A stretch of DNA of 5,444 bases from Cyanobium sp. NIES-981 (GTDB taxonomy: Bacteria; Cyanobacteriota; Cyanobacteriia; PCC-6307; Cyanobiaceae). The stretch is taken from positions 1-5,444 of the forward strand of contig CAMDSS010000143.1 in NCBI GenBank assembly GCA_945907085.1. The letters run 5' to 3'. Of the stretch, positions 1-4,253 are shown one piece after another (within the stretch, counting starts at the first letter, position 1; the number at the start of each line of letters is the position of its first letter). A model generated the notes under the pieces. That model was not told the origin of the DNA and did no database searches. It was given only the letters and a program-made list of their open reading frames with translations. The translations under genes were made by a program, and so were the position numbers.

Positions 1-232
1 ATGAAATTTTAGGGCATCCGCACCGGCACAGGTGAACGGCCGCTGCAGATCGACGCAATTTGGCGCAAGCTAGCCCGCGGCCTGCAGAACCTCGAGTTTG
101 CAGAAGGCCCCAGCGCCCTCAGGTAAGAAAGCCGGCTGGGACCACTCCCTCGATTCTCTGGGATACGCCTGCCTGACCCTGAGGCACGGGTTGTTGCCGT
201 ACAGCCTTGGCCCGGGCCCCCGCTTCAGCTAA
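1..232 (+). pseudogene. Broken 3' end of a phage terminase large subunit-like gene
   Basis: Frame 1 is open from 13 to its TAA at 124-126 and frame 2 continues to a TAA at 230-232. Skipping the single A at 121 joins the two into one coherent C-terminus, with ...EFAEGPSAL running into GKKAGWDHSLDSLGYACL. The DHSLDSLGYA stretch matches the DHALDALRYA-like motif typical of the C-terminal end of terminase large subunits, the ATPase/nuclease that packages phage DNA. A second lesion is the in-frame TAG at 10-12. Frame 2 is itself closed upstream by a TAG at 71-73, so neither frame alone is a credible gene. I infer a decayed prophage or island gene truncated by the window edge. The family assignment rests on one short motif recalled from memory and is tentative; the frameshift reading rests on amino-acid texture on both sides of position 121. 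Confidence 0.45.
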
Positions 233-242
233 GCGCCGGCGG

Positions 243-269
243 CCCAGCCGTAAGCAGTCGGTGGCTGGG
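243..269. repeat. 7-bp hairpin in non-coding region
   Basis: CCCAGCC (243-249) is complementary to GGCTGGG (263-269), with a 13-nt loop that a G-U pair can shorten. It lies between the broken terminase-like gene and the tRNA-like sequence. No U-run follows, so it does not look like an intrinsic terminator. Its role is unknown. Confidence 0.4.
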
Positions 270-280
270 GGTCAACCCTG

Positions 281-330
281 TGCGCACGGGCCTGGGGGTG
301 TTGCCCCGTTTCTGCGCACGTGTGTGCGCA
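281..330. repeat. Cluster of TGCGCA palindromes and hairpins
   Basis: TGCGCAC occurs at 281-287 and 313-319, and its exact complement GTGCGCA at 324-330. The last two form a 7-bp hairpin with loop GTGT. Between the copies, ACGGG (286-290) can pair with CCCGT (305-309), and GGGG (295-298) with CCCC (304-307), as alternatives. The cluster sits directly 5' of the tRNA-like remnant in a stretch without a credible gene. It may be a protein-binding region of a former integrative element or part of a structured RNA. I recognise no known RNA family. Confidence 0.4.
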
Positions 331-353
331 TCCTGCTGGCCCTGGCTCCCGAG

Positions 354-427
354 ACTCCCTGACACCACAAGGCCGCGGTAGTCGCCTTCTAAGCAGCCGG
401 TCGTTGGTTCGAATCCAACAGGGGGCG
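354..427 (+). tRNA. tRNA-Arg(UCU)-like sequence, probably a remnant or attachment-site copy
   Basis: The 3' half is convincing. The anticodon loop CTTCTAA (386-392) gives anticodon UCU with U33 and A37/A38. A 5-nt variable loop is followed by a perfect T-arm (GTTGG/CCAAC, loop TTCGAAT, 403-419), then AGGGGGC (420-426) and discriminator G427. The 5' half is poor. ACTCCCT (354-360) pairs with the acceptor strand at 6 of 7 positions including one wobble. The usual T8-A9 is absent, the D-stem has at most three pairs, and the anticodon stem 381-385/393-397 has a C-A mismatch and a G-U pair. CCA is not encoded directly after G427. I read it as a tRNA pseudogene or a 3'-half duplication left by integration. 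A functional but unusual tRNA is less likely. Confidence 0.5.
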
Positions 428-486
428 TTGCCAGGAACGAAGGAGCTTCAAGGGCAATGGGTGCAATGACCAATGGCTCCAGAACG

Positions 487-514
487 CAGATCCAACCAGA
501 TCTGATTGGATCTG
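487..514. repeat. 9-bp perfect inverted repeat
   Basis: CAGATCCAA (487-495) and TTGGATCTG (506-514) are perfect complements around a 10-nt loop that itself contains the palindrome AGATCT. It lies about 55 nt beyond the stop codon of the DUF6165 gene on the minus strand. It could be a 3'-end hairpin of that transcript, but no clear U-tract follows on either strand. Confidence 0.4.
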
Positions 515-529
515 ATCACAGAAACCCGG

Positions 530-549
530 AAGCGCCCCCCGAAGCGCTT
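530..549 (-). terminator. Weak candidate terminator hairpin after the DUF6165 gene
   Basis: Read on the minus strand, AAGCGC and GCGCTT form a 6-bp stem around an 8-nt loop, 20 nt after the TGA of the DUF6165 gene. The 3' flank is CCGGGTTTCTG, with only a three-T run, so this is at best a weak intrinsic terminator. The second inverted repeat at 487-514 lies just beyond and may act with it. Confidence 0.3.
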
Positions 550-569
550 AGCCCCGCCCCTGGAACCAG

Positions 570-962
570 TCAACTGGCGTAACTGGCGTAGGCCTTTTCT
601 TCGCACAGCTCCGAGCCGTAGGCCTGGTTGATCTGGCGCTTGAGGGCTGCACGCCTGTCGTTCTGGAGATACACCTGGCGTGCGAGTTCCACAAATTCGG
701 CATCAAACTGACCCTGCCGCTCCTTATCGCGAAGGGCATCTTCAATGGTCCAAAGCGATTGATTCACGCTCTTAAGACCTGAAAATCTCCCTTGCTCCAC
801 GGGAAACGCCAGGTTCCCCAAGACCTGGCGCAGCAAAGACAATTCCTGAATCCCGTGGGCCAGTCCTTCACCCTTGAGGTGAAGGACCTTGATCTCCAGA
901 ATGGTGATCTTATCGAGCAATTCCCCCAGGGATACTGGGATCAGGCAACGACAGCCAGTCAT
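570..962 (-). CDS. DUF6165 family protein
   Basis: The 130-residue product opens with IPVSLGELLDKITILEIKV at residues 8-26, the conserved N-terminal signature of DUF6165 as I recall it. The rest is mostly charged and amphipathic (for example LRDKERQGQFDAEFVELARQ), with no signal peptide or membrane segment, so it is probably a small soluble helical cytoplasmic protein. The biochemical function of the family is not established. Members are, to my recollection, often found near surface-polysaccharide or glycosyltransferase genes, which fits the TPR-glycosyltransferase gene across the divergent intergenic region. The ATG at 962-960 overlaps the TGA of the upstream gene as ATGA and has no obvious Shine-Dalgarno sequence, so translation is probably coupled. 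The C-terminus ends YASYAS, encoded by a 9-bp tandem duplication just before the stop. Third-position GC is 86/130, about 66%. Confidence 0.85.
   Translation of the reverse strand: MTGCRCLIPVSLGELLDKITILEIKVLHLKGEGLAHGIQELSLLRQVLGNLAFPVEQGRFSGLKSVNQSLWTIEDALRDKERQGQFDAEFVELARQVYLQNDRRAALKRQINQAYGSELCEEKAYASYAS
572..589. repeat. 9-bp tandem duplication at the 3' end of the DUF6165 gene
   Basis: AACTGGCGT occurs twice in immediate succession at 572-580 and 581-589. On the minus strand this is TACGCCAGT twice, encoding YAS-YAS directly before TGA. Because the unit is in frame, gain or loss of a copy changes the C-terminus by three residues without a frameshift. Confidence 0.75.
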
Positions 963-1390
963 CCGCGGTGAGACTTGAAGATCTGCTCCGTGGGATGGCT
1001 CTCACCCACCAAATCACTATCCATGCCGCCGAGGGATGGGCTGAGATCAACCTGGCCATGGACCTGATGCTCCTGGCCGCCCACGAGATCACCATGGCCG
1101 TTGCCGTGGCCGTGGCCAGTAGAACCAGCAACAGCACCAAAGACAACGGCATCGCCCGTGGAGCAACCGCCGTGGGCGCCACCAGCGTGGGAACCACCAA
1201 CACCGGTCAGCTGTTCACCTTGGGAATCCTGAAAGGAACCAATGTGGAAGCGCTCAAGCTGGTCGTGGACATAGCGATTGATCTCCCGGCCAAGATCGCC
1301 ATTTCGAATGGCATCGAGTTTTTCAAAAGCATTCTTTCCATCAAGAAAATCAAACAGGCTTTGGCCAATAGCATGGGTAGAACTGGACAT
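959..1390 (-). CDS. Hypothetical Gly/His-rich protein, 143 residues
   Basis: I do not recognise a family. Residues 1-53 look helical and ordered (SLFDFLDGKNAFEKLDAI, then GREINRYVHDQLERF). Residues 58-122 are very glycine-rich (21 Gly) with repeated His-Gly steps, including GHGHGNGHG at 92-100. The protein has 12 His and one Cys (C76), and could bind metal, but that is inference. There is no signal peptide or membrane helix. The case for a real gene is that its TGA (961-959) overlaps the ATG of the DUF6165 gene as ATGA. The ATG at 1390 is also the first possible start after an in-frame TAA at 1399-1397, and a promoter-like sequence sits at leaderless distance. Third-position GC is 78/143 (55%), and only 9/30 in the first 30 codons, far below the neighbouring plus-strand gene. 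An open frame of similar length lies antisense (968-1411), so expression should be confirmed. Confidence 0.6.
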   Translation of the reverse strand: MSSSTHAIGQSLFDFLDGKNAFEKLDAIRNGDLGREINRYVHDQLERFHIGSFQDSQGEQLTGVGGSHAGGAHGGCSTGDAVVFGAVAGSTGHGHGNGHGDLVGGQEHQVHGQVDLSPSLGGMDSDLVGESHPTEQIFKSHRG

Positions 1391-1395
1391 AGAGT

Positions 1396-1424
1396 GTTAT
1401 CCGTTGTGTAGGGATAGGAATCAA
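1396..1424 (-). promoter_or_regulatory. Candidate sigma70-type promoter giving a leaderless transcript
   Basis: On the minus strand, TTGATT (1424-1419) and GATAAC (1401-1396) each match the -35 and -10 consensus at four of six positions and are exactly 17 nt apart. Only five bases separate the -10 from the ATG at 1390, so transcription would start at or next to the start codon. No Shine-Dalgarno sequence is present, which agrees with a leaderless message. The match is modest and is a prediction only. Confidence 0.35.
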
Positions 1425-1432
1425 TCTTTGAT
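1420..1432. promoter_or_regulatory. Small operator-like inverted repeat over the candidate -35
   Basis: ATCAA (1420-1424) and TTGAT (1428-1432) are perfect inverted half-sites with a 3-nt spacer, overlapping the candidate -35 of the minus-strand gene pair. The position would suit a repressor, but such a short repeat can occur by chance. Confidence 0.25.
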
Positions 1433-1489
1433 CCCTTTCGGTTGACCCAATCAGCATCCGATCCGCTGCACATTCGTGACAAGGCATTT

Positions 1490-1503
1490 GTAAATCCATT
1501 TAC
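1490..1503. promoter_or_regulatory. Operator-like palindrome upstream of the TPR-glycosyltransferase gene
   Basis: GTAAAT (1490-1495) and ATTTAC (1498-1503) are perfect 6-bp inverted half-sites separated by CC. The site is AT-rich against a GC-rich background and lies 29 nt before the TTG start, within a 142-bp divergent intergenic region. It could bind a dimeric regulator controlling one or both directions. I see no convincing -35/-10 pair for the plus-strand gene. Confidence 0.3.
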
Positions 1504-1515
1504 CGACTTCACGCT

Positions 1516-1522
1516 GAGGAGG
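1516..1522 (+). promoter_or_regulatory. Strong Shine-Dalgarno supporting a TTG start at 1533
   Basis: GAGGAGG lies 10 nt upstream of TTG 1533-1535. An in-frame TGA at 1515-1517 overlaps this site, so no longer product is possible in this frame. Together these fix the TTG as the most likely start. Confidence 0.7.
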
Positions 1523-1532
1523 CGGCGATTGC

Positions 1533-2807
1533 TTGTCCCCCCATCGACGGCTGGAGCTGGCCAAGCACCTGCAGCAGCAGGGGTCGTGGCTTGCCGCCGC
1601 CGCGGCCTATGCCGAGCTGGCGGCGCTGGTGCCCTCAGACCACCGATTCCTGGCCAACCAGGCCAATGCCCTGTGGTTGGCCGACCTGCCGGAAGCCGCC
1701 CATCGCTGCTACCGCCGAGCCCTAGCCCTTCAACCCGACTGCGCCATCAGCCGTCGCGGCCTGGCCAGCTGCCTGCGGGACCTCAATCAATTCGACGAAG
1801 CCCTGGAGCTCCACCGGCTCCTGGCCAAGCAAATCCCCCAGGCCTCAGCTGATGGCCAGGCCAACCTTTGGGCCCACAGCCAGGTGCTGATGGGCCTGGA
1901 GCGCTACGGCGAGGCCTTTGCCTTGATGGCCAGCCGAACTGCCGCCCCCCAATCCCTGATGGACGACTTGGTCCTGGTAAGCGAACAGGGCTTTGGCGAC
2001 AGCCTCCAATTTGTGCGCTTCCTGCCCGGCCTGGTGCGGCAGCGCCAGGTCTCTGGTCTGAAGGGAGGGGTGGAGCTGCTGGTTGAACCGGCCCTGGTGA
2101 CCCTGTTCATCGAAGGGCTGGCCTGGGTTAGCGATCCCCCCCGGATTCTTCCCAAACCCCCATCCACGAGCAAGCCAAGCCAGGCCCTTTCCCTGCTGGA
2201 TCTCCCCCACGCCCTCGGCGGGGATCAGGCCCTGCCATCGGGGCTGGGAAAGGGCTACCTGCGCTCCCCCCTCTGGAGTGGAACGCCCCGCTGGCTGCCT
2301 TCAACAGGTCCTGGCCCAGCCATTGGCCTGGTGTCGGCGGCGGGCCGCAAACTCGACGATCCCTTCTGCGCCCGGGAATACCACAAGCGAACCCTGCCGA
2401 AGCGGGAGCTCTGGCGGCTCGTGGAAGGGATGAAGCAGCAGGGCGTCCTGATTTACGACCTGCAATTCGGCTCCGACCAAACCCGCCACCAGGCCCTGGC
2501 CCTGGAGCTGCTGGATCCGGGCCTCTCCCTCGAAGGCTTTGCCACCACCGCCCGGGTGCTGGCCCAACTGGATTTGGTCATCACCGTGGATACGGCCATG
2601 GCCCACCTGGTGGGGGCCATGGGGAGGCCTGGCTGGGTGCTGTTGCCCTGGAGCGCCGACCCCCGCTGGCTCAGCGCAACGTCCACAACACCCTGGTATC
2701 CGAGCTTGCGGCTGTTTCGCCAGGGGCGCGGGGGCGACTGGAACGGCGCTGTCGATCAGCTGTTAGCAGCCTTCCGTGATGCATTCCCTCCCTACGGTCA
2801 CAGGTGA
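1533..2807 (+). CDS. TPR protein with glycosyltransferase family 9-like domain
   Basis: The 424-residue product has two parts. Residues ~5-104 form about three TPR-type helical hairpins (for example AAHRCYRRALALQPD, then DEALELHRLLAKQIPQ), a protein-binding scaffold. Residues ~145-420 resemble the glycosyltransferase 9/heptosyltransferase fold seen in many bacterial TPR proteins. VSEQGFGDSLQFVRFLP at 149-165 corresponds to the usual GEQGLGD..QFARYLP motif, with Ser where Gly is common. VITVDTAMAHLVGAMGRP at 349-366 is the nucleotide-sugar binding DT.xAHLxGAxG motif, and PWYPSLRLFRQ follows near the end. There is no signal peptide or membrane helix, so it is presumably cytoplasmic. Family members are thought to act in glycan or protein glycosylation; donor and acceptor are unknown. 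The start is TTG with a strong ribosome binding site. The next gene begins 21 nt downstream in the same frame, suggesting an operon. Confidence 0.85.
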   Translation: MSPHRRLELAKHLQQQGSWLAAAAAYAELAALVPSDHRFLANQANALWLADLPEAAHRCYRRALALQPDCAISRRGLASCLRDLNQFDEALELHRLLAKQIPQASADGQANLWAHSQVLMGLERYGEAFALMASRTAAPQSLMDDLVLVSEQGFGDSLQFVRFLPGLVRQRQVSGLKGGVELLVEPALVTLFIEGLAWVSDPPRILPKPPSTSKPSQALSLLDLPHALGGDQALPSGLGKGYLRSPLWSGTPRWLPSTGPGPAIGLVSAAGRKLDDPFCAREYHKRTLPKRELWRLVEGMKQQGVLIYDLQFGSDQTRHQALALELLDPGLSLEGFATTARVLAQLDLVITVDTAMAHLVGAMGRPGWVLLPWSADPRWLSATSTTPWYPSLRLFRQGRGGDWNGAVDQLLAAFRDAFPPYGHR

Positions 2808-2828
2808 GCTCCCCCGCCTTGTCCAGCC

Positions 2829-3962
2829 ATGGCAACTTTGCTCCAGCGGTTGGGCTGGGGTCGTCCCCACCACCGGGAGCCCCCCCCCTCGGTTCACTTC
2901 AAGAACCAGAGCAGCCCAGGGATCTCCAAGGGGATCAACGGCACAACCAACCATCAAGACCCCGACGGCCCCCTGGGCCTGGAGCCCTCAGACCTGGTGA
3001 TCACCCCCTGGTCGGTGGCCCGGCTCGATGCCATCGCCACGGCCGTGATTGAGCGCCCCGACCAGGCAGCGCTCGAATCTGCTCGCTCGGCCCGCACCTG
3101 CCTGAGCCGCCTGTGGCTGGCAACGCCGGTGGACGGCCTCGAGGCCCTCTTTGAAGGGGCCGTAGGCGCGGTGTATCGCAAGTTCTTAAGGGGGGTTCTG
3201 CCGGCCCTTCCCCTTGATGCGGCTGAAACCGCCTGGAAAGCATCCCTCTCCGAGTACCTTCTCGGCGGCTTTGAGCGCAGCGGCAGTCTCAACGTGCTGC
3301 TGGCCCTGCTGCCCTACATCGATCGGGAGGGGTTGCAGGTCACCGACCCCTTCCACCACCTACCCAGCTGGCTGTTACCCCTCTACGCGGAACGCTGTGA
3401 TCCAGCCATCGTCGACCCGTTGGAGCCAACCATGGCCCACTCCCTCCCCCGACTCCAGCCCGGGCGGCCCATGGCCGCGATAGCCGCCAGTCCCCTGCCG
3501 ATTTTGGCCCCCATCACCGGGGACGCCTGCATGGCCCTGATCGGCGATGCCGCCTTCCTCGGACGGGTGAGTGCCTTGGTCAACCTGTACGCCATTGACC
3601 CCCACGACCCGGAGGTGGGCCGCGACCTCAACCGCAGTCGCCGGCAAGTGGCCCAGGTCTGGCTCGACGTGCAGGCCGACCAACTGGAATTCCTCTACCG
3701 CACACCCTTTGGCCAACTCACCGACAATCTGATCGCCTCGGACTTCGCCAAGGACCCCCTCGGCAGCGACGACATCACCATGCGCCATCAGCTGGCCCAG
3801 GTGGCCTCCGACCTGCGCGATCCCCACGCCCTCAATGCCCTCATGGCAGCGCTGCTCTACTACCCCATCAAGCAGGTGAAGCTTCCAGCCACCAAAGACC
3901 TCCTGCCGCCCTGGCTCTCCCAGGGACTCTCCCGACTCGGCGCCAACCTCGAGGGTGACTAG
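2829..3962 (+). CDS. Conserved-looking hypothetical protein, 377 residues
   Basis: I do not recognise the family. The product appears soluble and mostly helical, with no signal peptide or clear membrane segment. Residues ~1-50 are Pro/Gly-rich and look disordered. From about residue 52 the texture becomes ordered, with blocks such as LLALLPYIDREGLQVTDPFH, WLDVQADQLEFLYRTPFG (residues ~278-295) and ALLYYPIKQVKLP near the C-terminus. It follows the TPR-glycosyltransferase gene by 21 nt in the same frame and is probably co-transcribed, so a role in the same glycan or surface process is plausible but inferred. No Shine-Dalgarno sequence precedes the ATG at 2829. A GTG at 2997 (residue 57) would remove the poor N-terminus, so the start is uncertain. 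A run of nine C lies in codons 17-20. The TAG stop overlaps the stop of the converging gene in CTAG. Confidence 0.75.
   Translation: MATLLQRLGWGRPHHREPPPSVHFKNQSSPGISKGINGTTNHQDPDGPLGLEPSDLVITPWSVARLDAIATAVIERPDQAALESARSARTCLSRLWLATPVDGLEALFEGAVGAVYRKFLRGVLPALPLDAAETAWKASLSEYLLGGFERSGSLNVLLALLPYIDREGLQVTDPFHHLPSWLLPLYAERCDPAIVDPLEPTMAHSLPRLQPGRPMAAIAASPLPILAPITGDACMALIGDAAFLGRVSALVNLYAIDPHDPEVGRDLNRSRRQVAQVWLDVQADQLEFLYRTPFGQLTDNLIASDFAKDPLGSDDITMRHQLAQVASDLRDPHALNALMAALLYYPIKQVKLPATKDLLPPWLSQGLSRLGANLEGD
2880..2888 (+). repeat. Run of nine C near the 5' end of the 377-residue gene
   Basis: Nine consecutive C encode the tail of Glu17 and Pro18-20 region of the predicted N-terminus; the codons after GAG are CCC CCC CCC. 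Homopolymer tracts of this length are prone to replication slippage and sequencing error. A change of one base would shift the frame unless translation starts downstream, for example at GTG 2997. Confidence 0.6.
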
Positions 3963-4225
3963 CGATGGAATTCCGACCAGACCAACCAGTAGATCAAGGC
4001 AGCGAGTAGGGGTGTCAGCAGCAGGGGCAAGAGCGCCATCCCCCCCAACACCGCCCCGGTTCGAAACCCGAGCAGCAGCACCAGGCAGACATCAGCCACC
4101 ACCAGCACGGTCACCCAGGTCCTGGGCTCTTTGAGCAGGGCCCTGTGGCGTTGCCGCGCCCGCTGGCGCCGCTGCCGCTCTTGGTCTTCCGGCGGCAAGA
4201 ATTCAGCCCAATCCCAGCGTTCCAT
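3959..4225 (-). CDS. Small two-helix membrane protein downstream of HlyD
   Basis: The predicted product has 88 residues from the ATG at 4225, giving MERWDWAEFLPPEDQERQ at its start. Residues 1-35 are hydrophilic and strongly basic (RQRRQRARQRHR at 18-28). Two hydrophobic segments follow, about 37-53 and 58-83, separated by a short GFRTG turn, and the C-terminus is SEFHR. By the positive-inside rule the basic N-terminus should be cytoplasmic, making a hairpin inner-membrane protein. I recognise no family. The start lies 28 nt after the HlyD stop on the same strand, so it is probably co-transcribed and may assist the secretion system, by inference from position. The frame is open up to 4291, but that would overlap the HlyD coding end, so the 4225 ATG is preferred. 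No Shine-Dalgarno sequence is visible. Confidence 0.65.
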   Translation of the reverse strand: MERWDWAEFLPPEDQERQRRQRARQRHRALLKEPRTWVTVLVVADVCLVLLLGFRTGAVLGGMALLPLLLTPLLAALIYWLVWSEFHR

Positions 4226-4253
4226 GGTTTGAAGGAATGGTTGATCGGAATCG

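Noticed and set aside
121..121. Programmed frameshift in the terminase-like fragment
   Set aside because: There is no recognisable slippery heptamer or stimulatory structure, and a further in-frame stop at 10-12 points to decay instead.
216..222. GCCCCCG as a possible 5' acceptor strand pairing with GGGGGC at 421-426, implying an intron-containing or split tRNA
   Set aside because: No recognisable D-arm or anticodon-stem 5' strand follows it, so the pairing is probably chance in GC-rich sequence.
233..353. Structured non-coding RNA such as SRP RNA, RNase P RNA or tmRNA
   Set aside because: The hairpins are real but I see none of the conserved core motifs of these RNAs and no tmRNA tag reading frame.
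225..473. Minus-strand open frame of 82 codons containing GFEPTTGCLEGD
   Set aside because: GFEPTT is the well-known spurious translation of the antisense of a tRNA T-arm, and this frame runs over the tRNA-like sequence.
968..1411. Plus-strand open frame of 147 codons starting GTG
   Set aside because: It is antisense to the Gly/His-rich gene, has no Shine-Dalgarno sequence, and lacks the ATGA coupling and promoter-like sequence that support the minus strand. The hydrophobic Ala/Val repeats are what a Gly/His-rich gene gives when read backwards. It remains a weak alternative.
1442..1852. Plus-strand open frame of 136 codons rich in Pro, Arg and Ala
   Set aside because: It is an out-of-frame shadow of the GC-rich TPR-glycosyltransferase gene with typical low-complexity composition.
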